From positions 62,001 through 126,000 of the forward strand of contig NZ_OY760059.1 of assembly GCF_963662885.1 (NCBI RefSeq): 64,000 nt of DNA, read 5' to 3'. The notes below the pieces were generated by a model, which made no database searches, was not told the DNA's origin, and saw only the letters and a program-made list of their open reading frames with translations. A program made the translations under genes and the position numbers. This document shows positions 19,301-27,208 of this stretch, piece by piece; the first letter of the stretch is position 1; each line of letters begins with the position of its first letter. This DNA comes from an uncultured Pseudodesulfovibrio sp. Its GTDB lineage: Bacteria > Desulfobacterota > Desulfovibrionia > Desulfovibrionales > Desulfovibrionaceae.

Positions 19301-21315
19301 ACCCTGCTTTCCAGCTGACCTATTCACCGCTGGTGGTCATCCTGGCATTTTTCATCCTGGCCCTGTCGCTACTGGTCTCGATGATCATCTTTTTTCGGTT
19401 CGAACGCGAGATGGTCGAACTGCAAAAGCGTTCCTCGCACGTCAAACTGACCGGCATCAGCCCCATGGCCGCCTTCGGCGCGGCCTTCGTGCTCGGCGTG
19501 GGCAACCTGAAGCGGCGGCCCGTGCGCACCTTCCTGACCTTCGCCACACTGGTCATCCTGACCTTCACGATCATGAACTTCACCACGGTCAAGTCCGTGC
19601 GTCAGGCGGGCTGGGCCAAGTTCAACGACCACGCCTCCTATGACGGGCTCATGGTCAAATATCTCAACTGGCAGGATCTGCCGGTGGAGGCCCTGTCGGT
19701 CATGCGTACCGCCTTTGCCGGAACCGGAGCCGTTGCCCCGCGTGTCTGGTATGACACGGGATTTACCTCCGACAAATCGCGCGCCCCGCTCATCCCGGTG
19801 GTCCGCGACGGCAAGGAGGCACAGGGACGCGGGCTGATCGGCCTGTCCTGGCGCGAGCCGCAGGTCAGCGGACTTGACCGCATTCTGATCAAGGGACGCT
19901 GGTTCAAGAAGGACGAACGCCAGGTCGTCATGCTTCCCCAGCGCATGGCCGAGCGCATCGGGGCCGACCCGGACGACCCGACACGCAACAAGGTCGTCCT
20001 CTGGGGCCTGCCCCTGACCCTGGTCGGCGTGTTCAGCGACGATGGATTGCGCGACAACCCGGACCTCGACGGCGAGCCCATGACGCCCATTGTCTTCCCC
20101 AATCAGGCGGCCACCCAGCTCTCCGAAGTGGAGGCCGAGGCCATAGAAAACGGCGAGGACGTCATGGCCACCGAGTCCCGCTATCAGCATATTCCCGGCT
20201 TCGAGACCGTGATCGTCCCGGCCGAGGAACTGCTGTCCCTGTCCGCCGGTCGGCTCAAGGGCATCGCCGTGCACCCGGAAGACGGCCACGGCGTGGGCGA
20301 CGACCTGGGCGATCGCTTCGGCCTGCTCCTGTTCAAGGGCGGTCCCGAGGGCACCTCGCTCTATTTCGCCTCGGACGCGGTCAACTACTCGGGCATGGCC
20401 AACATCCTGATTCCCCTGGCCATCTCCATTCTGATAGTGCTCAACACCATGATCGGCTCGGTCTACGAACGCCGTCCCGAGATCGCGGTCTATACCTCGG
20501 TCGGTCTGGCACCGCCGCACGTGGCTTTCCTGTTCATCGCCGAATCCCTGGCCTTCGCGGTCATCTCCGTGGTGGTCGGCTACGTCCTGGCCCAGACGTC
20601 GAGCGCGTTCCTTGCCGGGACGTCCCTGTGGGCGGGCATGACCGCCAACTACTCGTCCACCGCGGGCGTGGCGGCCATGGTCCTGGTCATCGGCGTGGTC
20701 CTGATCTCGGCCATCTACCCGGCCCGGGTGGCGGCCAACATCGCCATCCCGGACGTGAACAAATCCTGGACCATGCCCCCGGCCGAAGGCGACCGCATGA
20801 CCGTCATCCTGCCGTTTTTGATCAAGATGGCCGAGATGAAGTCCGCGGGCGGATTCCTGCGCCAGTATTATCTGGCCCACCACGACGTATCCCACGGGAC
20901 GTTCTGCACCGACGACATGCGCTGCAACTTCCTGGACCTGGAAGAGCAGGAAGCCGAGACCGGCCTCAGCTCCGGCGCGGGACAGGACATCCCCCTGACC
21001 GACGACCTGTGCTTCTCCATGGACCTACGCGTCTGGCTGGCCCCGTTCGACTTCGGCGTGCGCCAGAAGGTTAAGCTGGTCTTCTGCCCGTCGGACATCT
21101 ACAAGGGCTTCCGGCAGATCAAGGTGCTCATCGATCGCGAGGCGGGCGAGCTCACGGCCTGGGAGAACCTCAACCGCAATTTCATCAACGACCTGCGCAA
21201 GCAGTTGCTCGCCTGGCGCTCTCTGGATGACGAGGCCGTGCACCATTATGCCGAAAACCTGGAAGAGGAACGGCAACGCATGGAACGCGAGGAAGCAGAG
21301 GAGACCCGGGCATGA
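16396..21315 (+). CDS. Giant FtsX-like permease with degenerate M28-peptidase-like ectodomain
   Basis: This 1,639-residue protein starts at GTG, four bases after the ATPase stop, with a signal-like hydrophobic segment. Residues ~121-170 look like a PA-type insert (GPLIYVEGGRVADFDGL). Residues ~250-310 align with the M28 metallopeptidase core. In that core the usual HxD is EAFYDS, the metal Asp-Asp is DES, and the Glu-Glu pair is replaced by TAGKS, so zinc catalysis is unlikely. Residues ~636-720 resemble a carboxypeptidase-regulatory beta sandwich. Helices near 917-1000 and 1050 and an FtsX domain at ~1334-1451 (GSVYERRPEIAVYTSVGL) follow, then a ~190-residue cytoplasmic tail. It shares a 4-bp ATGA overlap with the next gene. 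The substrate is unknown. Confidence 0.85.
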   Translation: MTRRAQHFSTAIPAALLALGLVLATACPALADGTAFMRALSALGDRSPGSPGLAEAANMVEAEFRRFFPEGNIGRQSFHLPVQVQEGAALKIAATGHVEPLRQLRANALSPGAVAPPGISGPLIYVEGGRVADFDGLSVQGSVVLMDMDSGKNWNNAAMLGARALVFVGMGGDGGAAPKARFQDKFELTPVDFPIFWISRERAEAVFGQGLPQGGPRALGQATLTSKGKWRNERLENIYCRIPGTDPELSKQTVIVEAFYDSTALVEGHSPAADESASIGGLMDLAADLAEHRPKRSVLFLATAGKSSAQAGMREFTWALVTKGKVLKVRRNELKQLVGDTERTLTLLRSPEPLSQANLADPADATLLKKALKAVVRNREDDITGELMRLRLLAVPQDGERAEEGTADQERIQSLAEERIRLKRLTWISSTVDDYPLPPEERAALRRFFKPAETLRSQVLEDSSGQLDDIASARAVRDALGETSIAAHVSLFLSSHGDGLGGFDQGFLIDLKPDVNRTGFFRPLDTVMKSAAERLKKTDAPSGKLFRDTLRPGKRAWQSYLPDQPELGGEPMALAGLPGFTLATVHDVRPTWGTPYDLPARVDFDFLDRQSRLIRTLITALTNEPIADAGKRDKNNFVTLEGRANLLRKGEIFPDRPGTGLVVLAFQWQTRNYGMVDTQGNFRIPGLASKKVSYHKAVVEAFRFNDETGLADWAIDKPKTGKGAYRVKLSRAVQATDLILFACTQTTLFDMFEPRTFKYLYRPTLIDGRTEAPPVSYWYSRLDTRSSTLGTLFLEPDTPIKLTLSDTVLDKKVLLLNADGEHPDGLGFIARKWPVIPLTEFRAARDMWALLGPRIDNLEDKGIVNERIRLLRRQGDRQLADAVRYREAKQWDKFIEASRASLSKASRVYNDVDKTQRDVLFGVLFYVALFVPFAYCMERLFFSFVDIRKRIGAFLGFLVLIIGIIYLVHPAFQLTYSPLVVILAFFILALSLLVSMIIFFRFEREMVELQKRSSHVKLTGISPMAAFGAAFVLGVGNLKRRPVRTFLTFATLVILTFTIMNFTTVKSVRQAGWAKFNDHASYDGLMVKYLNWQDLPVEALSVMRTAFAGTGAVAPRVWYDTGFTSDKSRAPLIPVVRDGKEAQGRGLIGLSWREPQVSGLDRILIKGRWFKKDERQVVMLPQRMAERIGADPDDPTRNKVVLWGLPLTLVGVFSDDGLRDNPDLDGEPMTPIVFPNQAATQLSEVEAEAIENGEDVMATESRYQHIPGFETVIVPAEELLSLSAGRLKGIAVHPEDGHGVGDDLGDRFGLLLFKGGPEGTSLYFASDAVNYSGMANILIPLAISILIVLNTMIGSVYERRPEIAVYTSVGLAPPHVAFLFIAESLAFAVISVVVGYVLAQTSSAFLAGTSLWAGMTANYSSTAGVAAMVLVIGVVLISAIYPARVAANIAIPDVNKSWTMPPAEGDRMTVILPFLIKMAEMKSAGGFLRQYYLAHHDVSHGTFCTDDMRCNFLDLEEQEAETGLSSGAGQDIPLTDDLCFSMDLRVWLAPFDFGVRQKVKLVFCPSDIYKGFRQIKVLIDREAGELTAWENLNRNFINDLRKQLLAWRSLDDEAVHHYAENLEEERQRMEREEAEETRA

Positions 21316-23324
21316 ACGGACGACTGAGGCTGCGCGCATTGGTGACCGGGCTCGTCCTCGGCCTGATCCTGTGCGTCTACACCCCGTACAACAACGCCGT
21401 TCTCGGCGGCGTGCCGCTGGGCGGCGGGCATTTCCCGCTGGCCCCGTTCTTCATCCTGGCCTGGCTGTTTTTGCTGGACGCCGGAGCAGCGCGACTGACC
21501 AAACGGCCGCCCGTCCTTTCCGGGGTGGAGCTGCTGGTCGTTTGGCTGATGATGACCCTGTTCACGGCCATCGGCTACGCCGGGCTGACCGAAACCTTCT
21601 TCGTCAACATCACCGCGCCCCAGCGTTACGCCAGGGACGCCTACCGCTGGACCGAAATCCTGGGCCCGCTGCTGCCCGAGTCCTGGTTCCCGCACTCCGC
21701 CGATGCGGTTCGCCAGCTCTTCCAAGGGCTCAAGGGCGGCCGGGACATGTCCGTGCTCCAGGTCCTCTCGTCCATTCCGTGGGGGGCATGGCTGCCGCCC
21801 CTGATCGTCTGGTCCCTGTTCATCCTGGGCGCGTATTTCGTGATGATCTGTCTGACCGCGCTGTTCGGCCGCCAGTGGGTGGTCAACGAGCGGGTCAACT
21901 TCCCCCTGCTGCGCGTACCCATGCTCATGGGCGAAGCCCTGGACCAGCGGCGGCTCTCCGCATGGTGGACCGACCGCTTCCTGCTCACCGGCCTCGTCCT
22001 GACCGGCGCCCTGCACCTGCTCAACGGCCTGCATTTCTACTATCCGTCCGTGCCGCAGTTGCCGACTTTGATCCTGGCCGGTTCCTATTTCCCCAAGTTC
22101 GGGCTCTTTTCCGGATTCTACAAGCTGAAGCTGTACTTCATCCCGGCCTTCGTTGGGTTCGCCTTCCTGACCACCCGGCAGATATCCTTCTCCATGTGGT
22201 TCTTCCACCTGGCCGCCGGGCTGCTCTTCGGCCTGCTCTACGTGCTCGGCTGGCAGTTGCCCGAGGCTGCGCTGGGGACCACGCTCGGTCCTGATCTGGC
22301 CCGCCCCGAGGGGGCGCAGACCATCGGCTCCTACGCCGTGTTCTTCATCTTCCTGCTCTGGCTGGCCCGGCACCATCTCAAGGAGACCTTGTCCTGCATT
22401 GTCCGGCCGGTCTGCAAGGGCGGAGAGGCCATCAACCGGTCGGGGCGCACCACTCCGCCTCAGGAATGGGCGCCGCCCGCATGGCCGCTGGTCGGCCTTA
22501 TCCTGGGCATGCTCTTCCTCGTGGTCTGGTGCCGCTGGTTCGGGCTGCCCTGGGCCGGAGCCGTTCTGCTGCCCATCGCCTTCATGCTGGTCATGCTGGT
22601 CATCAGCCGCCTGGTCTGTCAGGGAGGCCTGCCCTATTTCACACTGACCGCAGCCCCATCCGACGGGATCATGGGGCTGTTCGGCACGGGCGTGCTCGGC
22701 TCGGCGGGCGTGGCCGCCACCGCGATCATGCAGAAGGTCCTGTTCCTGGACGTGCGCGAGGCCGTGGCCCCGACCCTGTTCCACGGGGCCAAGATACGCG
22801 AATCCGCCGCCCCGGCCCGGCGCGGTCTGGTGCTCGCGGCCATCGGCCTGTCCCTGGTGCTGGCCCTGGCCGCCGCGTTCGCGACCATGCTTTACCTGGG
22901 CCACCGGTACGGACTGCGCGAACTGCGTCTGGACTGGGCCACCCAGACCGTGCTGGCCAACTTCGAGAACGCCCAGCGTCTGGTGGACCAACCCGTCGGC
23001 CCCAACCAATGGCTGCTGACCTACGCAGGATTCGGCGCGCTGGCCATGTTCGTGCTCATCTACTGCTACTACAAGCTGCCCTGGTGGCCCCTGCATCCGC
23101 TGGGCTATCTGGCGGCCTATTCCGCGGGCATGAAGATCCTGTGGTACCCGTTCTTTCTGGGCTGGCTGTGCAACCACCTGGTCCTGCACTACGGCGGCAC
23201 CCGACTCTACAACAAAGTCCGGTTCCTGTTCATCGGGCTGATACTCGGCGATTTCCTCATGGGCGGCGTCTACGCCATCATCGGCATGTTCTCCAGTCAG
23301 GCGTACAGCGTCTTTCCCATGTGA
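21312..23324 (+). CDS. Large polytopic membrane protein, OPT-superfamily-like (possible DUF6785 family)
   Basis: A 670-residue protein with roughly 14-16 hydrophobic segments and no soluble domain. It starts inside the stop of the giant permease (ATGA). The pattern of a glycine-rich first helix pair and the motif VVNERVNFPLLRVP resembles the VEKLPFPMAP motif of the OPT-like protein encoded at 24,973. I infer that the two are distant relatives or partner halves. I recall this kind of protein being annotated as DUF6785, but that label is from memory. No substrate can be proposed. Confidence 0.75.
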   Translation: MNGRLRLRALVTGLVLGLILCVYTPYNNAVLGGVPLGGGHFPLAPFFILAWLFLLDAGAARLTKRPPVLSGVELLVVWLMMTLFTAIGYAGLTETFFVNITAPQRYARDAYRWTEILGPLLPESWFPHSADAVRQLFQGLKGGRDMSVLQVLSSIPWGAWLPPLIVWSLFILGAYFVMICLTALFGRQWVVNERVNFPLLRVPMLMGEALDQRRLSAWWTDRFLLTGLVLTGALHLLNGLHFYYPSVPQLPTLILAGSYFPKFGLFSGFYKLKLYFIPAFVGFAFLTTRQISFSMWFFHLAAGLLFGLLYVLGWQLPEAALGTTLGPDLARPEGAQTIGSYAVFFIFLLWLARHHLKETLSCIVRPVCKGGEAINRSGRTTPPQEWAPPAWPLVGLILGMLFLVVWCRWFGLPWAGAVLLPIAFMLVMLVISRLVCQGGLPYFTLTAAPSDGIMGLFGTGVLGSAGVAATAIMQKVLFLDVREAVAPTLFHGAKIRESAAPARRGLVLAAIGLSLVLALAAAFATMLYLGHRYGLRELRLDWATQTVLANFENAQRLVDQPVGPNQWLLTYAGFGALAMFVLIYCYYKLPWWPLHPLGYLAAYSAGMKILWYPFFLGWLCNHLVLHYGGTRLYNKVRFLFIGLILGDFLMGGVYAIIGMFSSQAYSVFPM

Positions 23325-23326
23325 TC

Positions 23327-24121
23327 ATGAGTGTGACCATGCGGACCATACTGAAAATACTCCCACTCTACCTCTGCCTGATGTGCATGGACGGTATGGG
23401 AGGCTTTCATGGTTTGGCTTGGGCCGAGCCAGGGGGCAAAGGCATGGTCATGTTCATCGCGCACGCGGACGTGCCGCCCTATTACATCGCCAACTCGGGA
23501 GGCGTGAACAACGGCATCCTGATGGATGTCCTGCGGGCCGTCACCGGACCGTTGGACCGCACCGTGACCTCCATGCGCCTTCCGGACAAACGGGGCTGGT
23601 ACATGCTCACGCATGGCGGATTGGATGTTTACGCCACGGCGCGGGAATGGATCGAAAACCCCGACCGGTTCCTTTGGACCGACCCGTTCATGGCCAATGA
23701 GGACGTTCTCGTCTACCGCGTCGGCAGCCCCCAGATATACAGCGGCCCCGAGTCCCTGCTCGGCAGGAACGTGGCCTGCATCAGGGGCTTCATCTACCCG
23801 CCTCTGGAAGCCTCTTTCAAATCAGGCAAGATCACCCGCCTCGACGCGCCCTCTCCCGAGGCCATGCTGGAACTGCTGTTGCGCGGCCGGGCCGACGCTG
23901 TCCTGGTCAACCGGACCGAGATACTGTGGCTGTTGCGCACGGACAAGAACCTGGAGCCGCATCGCTTCCGCATCGACCCGCAACCCGTGGACCGGGCCTT
24001 CATCCGTTTTCTTTTTCCCAGGGACCGGGGTTGGGAACCCATGGTCGACGCGTTCAACCGCCGCCTTGAAGCCATGCGCACGGACGGCAGCCTCAAGGCC
24101 ATACTCGACCGGTATCAATAG
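23327..24121 (+). CDS. Periplasmic solute-binding protein (SBP family 3 type), paralogue 1
   Basis: A 264-residue secreted protein whose start (ATG at 23,327, or more likely the signal-peptide ATG at 23,339) falls 2-14 bases after the upstream stop. The mature domain has ADVPPYYIANSGGVNNGILM, an aromatic first-lobe ligand pattern. It continues with RGWYMLTHGGLDVYATAREW, LLLRGRADAVLVNR and a final LKAILDRYQ. It is plainly paralogous to the next gene over its whole length. Such domains bind amino acids or other small polar ligands. Its place between two OPT-like membrane genes suggests it feeds or senses their substrate. Confidence 0.82.
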   Translation: MSVTMRTILKILPLYLCLMCMDGMGGFHGLAWAEPGGKGMVMFIAHADVPPYYIANSGGVNNGILMDVLRAVTGPLDRTVTSMRLPDKRGWYMLTHGGLDVYATAREWIENPDRFLWTDPFMANEDVLVYRVGSPQIYSGPESLLGRNVACIRGFIYPPLEASFKSGKITRLDAPSPEAMLELLLRGRADAVLVNRTEILWLLRTDKNLEPHRFRIDPQPVDRAFIRFLFPRDRGWEPMVDAFNRRLEAMRTDGSLKAILDRYQ

Positions 24122-24130
24122 GCGAAGAGT

Positions 24131-24952
24131 ATGTACGACAACAAAGCATCCATACGCCAAGCCGGTGTGGCCCCACGGTCCGCACTTCTTGGCCGCGCGC
24201 CCTACCCGGCGGTCATGCTCCTCCTCGCCTGTCTGGGCTTTTTCTGCTCCGAGTCCCCGGCGCACGCTCGTGACCTCGTCCTGTTCATGACCAACGAGAA
24301 CTGGCCCCCTTTCCAGATAAATGATGCGCCCAAAGGCGGCAGCGGGGTGATAGTGGACGTGCTCCGGGAAATCGCCTCGCAGCTCGGCCTGAATCTCAAG
24401 ATGGAGATCCTGCCCGAACGAAGGGGCTGGGACATGCTCGATCATGGCGAGCTGGATATCTTTCTCACGGCCCGGGAGTGGGTCCAGGACCCGGACCGCT
24501 ACCTATGGACAAGCCCATTGATGCTCAACGAGGACGTCCTGTTGTTCCGGGCGAACAGCACCCTGCGCTATACTTCCCCTGCGTCCCTTGAAGGACGGAG
24601 CGTGGCGGCCATGGAAGATTTCGTCTACCCTGTCCTGGAGTCCTCCTTCAAGGAGGGCAAGATCACACGCATCGACTGCGGGTCCCCCTACGCCATGCTG
24701 AAAATGCTGGACCTGGGCAGGGTGGATGCGGCTCTGGTCAACCGCAGCGAAACCCTGTGGCTCTTCCGCAAACATCCTGAGCTGCACCCCGAGCGATTCC
24801 GCATGGACGAGACCCCGTTCGACAGCGCATGGTATCGCTTCATGCTGCCCCGGGGACTGGGTTGGGAGAAAGATATCGCCCGCTTCAACAGCCGCATAGA
24901 GGCCATGAAGCAGGACGGCACCCTTAACGCCATCCTCGACCGGTACAGATAG
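24131..24952 (+). CDS. Periplasmic solute-binding protein (SBP family 3 type), paralogue 2
   Basis: A 273-residue paralogue of the preceding gene (TAREW, DPDRYLWTSP, LNEDVLLFR, LKxAILDRY-type ending). It carries an unusual ~28-residue extension before the signal-peptide hydrophobic core. That extension begins MYDNKAS, nearly the same as the MYDDKEL start of the OPT-like gene downstream. DNA around both starts is also alike (ATGTACGACAACAA versus ATGTATGACGACAA). This fits a tandem duplication whose unit included the first codons of the downstream gene. Ligand unknown. Confidence 0.82.
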   Translation: MYDNKASIRQAGVAPRSALLGRAPYPAVMLLLACLGFFCSESPAHARDLVLFMTNENWPPFQINDAPKGGSGVIVDVLREIASQLGLNLKMEILPERRGWDMLDHGELDIFLTAREWVQDPDRYLWTSPLMLNEDVLLFRANSTLRYTSPASLEGRSVAAMEDFVYPVLESSFKEGKITRIDCGSPYAMLKMLDLGRVDAALVNRSETLWLFRKHPELHPERFRMDETPFDSAWYRFMLPRGLGWEKDIARFNSRIEAMKQDGTLNAILDRYR

Positions 24953-24972
24953 AGCCCGACGGAGCCTGACGC

Positions 24973-26928
24973 ATGTATGACGACAAGGAACTAAAAGAAT
25001 ATCGCGACTTGATGCAGCCGCCGGAGAAGTTCGAGGAGGGCTTCGACTGGAAGACCATCGTCGGGGCCATCTTCATCGGCTTCCTGATGATGCCCGGCTC
25101 CATGTATCTGCAGCTGGTCATCGGCCAGGGGATTGGTCCGGCCGCCCGCTGGGTGACCATCATCCTGTTCGCAGAGATCGCCAAACGTTCATATACTCAC
25201 CTGAAAGAACAGGAAATATTCCTGCTCTACTACATGGCGGGCGCGGCCCTGGCCTCACCGTTCCAGGGGCTCTTGTGGAACCAGTATCTGGTCCAGTCCG
25301 ACGCCGCGCGCATGCTCGGCCTGACCGAATTCATCCCCCACTGGGTGGCCCCGGCGCTCGGCTCGGGCTCCTACCTGGAACGAACGTTCCTGCACCGCGA
25401 CTGGCTTGTGCCCATCCTGCTCCTGATCGGCTCGCAGCTGGTCCAGCGCATCGACCATTTCGGGCTGGGCTACTCCCTGTACCGGATCACCTCGGACGTG
25501 GAAAAGCTGCCCTTCCCCATGGCCCCGGTGGGCGCGCTCGGCACCATGGCCCTGGCGGAATCCACCGAGGACAAGAAGACCGGCTGGAAGTGGCGGGTCT
25601 TCTCCATCGGCGGAGTCATCGGCCTAGCCTTCGGGTTCTTCTACGTGCTCCTGCCCGCCCTGTCCGGACTGCTCTTCACCGAGCCCATACGGCTCATCCC
25701 CATCCCGTGGGTGGAACTGACCCAGCACACCGAGGACGTCCTGCCCGCTGTGGCTACCGGCATCCAGTTCGATCTCGGGCTGGTCTTCATCGGCATGGTC
25801 CTGCCCTTCTGGGCGGTCATCGGCGGCCTGCTCGGCCTGATCGTGACCATTGTGGCCAACCCGATCCTCTACGCGCACGGCATCCTGCACCGCTGGCATC
25901 CCGGCATGGCCACAGTCGAGACCGTCTTTGCCAACAATTTCGATTTCTACATGAGCTTCGGCATCGGGCTGGGTTTGGCCATCGGCGCGGTGGGCGTCTA
26001 CTACGTGGTCAAATCCTTCAAGAGCTCCTCCGGCGGCCTGGACTTCTCGGCCCTGTTCAATCCGCCCGAAGGACGCGGGGACATCAACTTCTGGGTGTCC
26101 ATCGGCATCTACGTCTTTTCGACGCTCTGCTACATCGGTTTCTGCCTGTGGCTGGTGCCCAGCTTCCCGTGGATCTTCTTCGTGCTCTACGGCTTCGTCT
26201 ACACCCCGGTCATTTCATACATCTCCGCGCGCATGGAGGGCGTGGCCGGGCAGTTCGTGGCCCTGCCCATGGTCCGCGAATTCTCGTTCATCGCCGGGGC
26301 CAAGTTCTTCGGCTACCACGGGTTGGAAATCTGGTACGCGCCCATCCCGGTGCATAACTACGGCGAGGCAACGGTCCAGTTCCGCCAGATCGAACTGACC
26401 GGCACCAGCCTGAAAGGGATCATCAAGGCCGAAATACTGGTCTTTCCCATCGTCATGGTCTCCTCCCTGTTCTTCTCGCAGTTCCTCTGGCAGCTCGCGC
26501 CCATCCCCTCGCCCGAGTACCCCTTTGCCCAGGAGCTGTGGCATCTCCAGGCCCTGAACTCCCTGCTGCTCCAGACCTCGACGCTGGACGGCAACTCGCT
26601 CTTCTTCGAAGCCCTGTCCGGCCCGGTGGTCCTGTCCGGCCTGGGCCTGGGGCTGATCCTCTACTCGGTGCTCAACGTCCTGGGCCTGCCCGTGCTCCTG
26701 GTCTACGGCGTGGTCCGCGGGCTCGGTCAGTCCACGCCCCACGGTATGCTCCTGGAGGTCGTGGGCGCGCTCCTCGGCCGCTTCTACTTCCTGAAGAAGT
26801 ACGGGAAACAGTGGCGGCACTATGCCCCGGTCCTGCTCGCGGGCTTCTCCTGCGGCATGGGGCTGACCGGCATGTTCGCCATGGGCTGCACCCTGATCAT
26901 GAAATCCCTGGGCCGGTTGGCCTACTAG
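24973..26928 (+). CDS. OPT-like polytopic transporter
   Basis: A 651-residue integral membrane protein with about 14-16 helices. The N-terminus is a short cytoplasmic segment (MYDDKELKEYRDLMQPPEKF), then GAIFIGFLMMPGSMYLQLVIG. It contains LYRITSDVEKLPFPMAPVGA, which matches the conserved EKLPFPxAP region of oligopeptide-transporter (OPT) superfamily proteins. OPT members move peptides or metal chelates, but distant bacterial branches are uncharacterised. It is the last gene of the 14,960-26,928 unit and is followed by a 3' repeat element. Confidence 0.8.
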   Translation: MYDDKELKEYRDLMQPPEKFEEGFDWKTIVGAIFIGFLMMPGSMYLQLVIGQGIGPAARWVTIILFAEIAKRSYTHLKEQEIFLLYYMAGAALASPFQGLLWNQYLVQSDAARMLGLTEFIPHWVAPALGSGSYLERTFLHRDWLVPILLLIGSQLVQRIDHFGLGYSLYRITSDVEKLPFPMAPVGALGTMALAESTEDKKTGWKWRVFSIGGVIGLAFGFFYVLLPALSGLLFTEPIRLIPIPWVELTQHTEDVLPAVATGIQFDLGLVFIGMVLPFWAVIGGLLGLIVTIVANPILYAHGILHRWHPGMATVETVFANNFDFYMSFGIGLGLAIGAVGVYYVVKSFKSSSGGLDFSALFNPPEGRGDINFWVSIGIYVFSTLCYIGFCLWLVPSFPWIFFVLYGFVYTPVISYISARMEGVAGQFVALPMVREFSFIAGAKFFGYHGLEIWYAPIPVHNYGEATVQFRQIELTGTSLKGIIKAEILVFPIVMVSSLFFSQFLWQLAPIPSPEYPFAQELWHLQALNSLLLQTSTLDGNSLFFEALSGPVVLSGLGLGLILYSVLNVLGLPVLLVYGVVRGLGQSTPHGMLLEVVGALLGRFYFLKKYGKQWRHYAPVLLAGFSCGMGLTGMFAMGCTLIMKSLGRLAY

Positions 26929-26932
26929 AAAA

Positions 26933-27013
26933 CCGGGGGAAGGGTTTCCTTTCCCCCTTCCACCGGACCCCCATCCCCATTTCCTTCCGAAACTTTTGCG
27001 TGCCGCTTCGTGG
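26933..27013 (+). repeat. 3'-end repeat, family T, copy 1 (with terminator-like hairpin)
   Basis: CCGGGGGAAGGG pairs with CCCTTCCACCGG (11 of 12), followed by the shared tail ACCCCCATCCCC...CCTTCCGAAACTTTTGCGTG and CCGCTTCG. It starts four bases after the OPT-like stop. Copies 2-4 lie at 50,980, 51,170 and 56,607. The rest of the interval to glmU (27,014-27,208) shows no gene. Confidence 0.65.
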
Positions 27014-27208
27014 GTAGTGCTATGGGGCGGGAATGGGTTTTTTGCCGCATTCCTGGGAAATCCGCTCGAATTCTCCCCCTCGCATGTCCGGAGACCGGAA
27101 CTATCCGACAACTTGATGCTATTTTGCAAAGGGGTCTTGTTCTTTCCCTTGTGAGCGGGTAATTTGTGCCCGGCATAACGGTACAAGGAACCCAATACGG
27201 AGAACAGA

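Noticed and set aside
17683..20895. Minus-strand frames of 539 and 508 codons inside the giant permease gene, and a 647-codon frame opposite 21,312
   Set aside because: Composition dominated by His/Gln/Gly/Asp typical of antisense frames in GC-rich genes; the plus-strand proteins have coherent domains and membrane helices.
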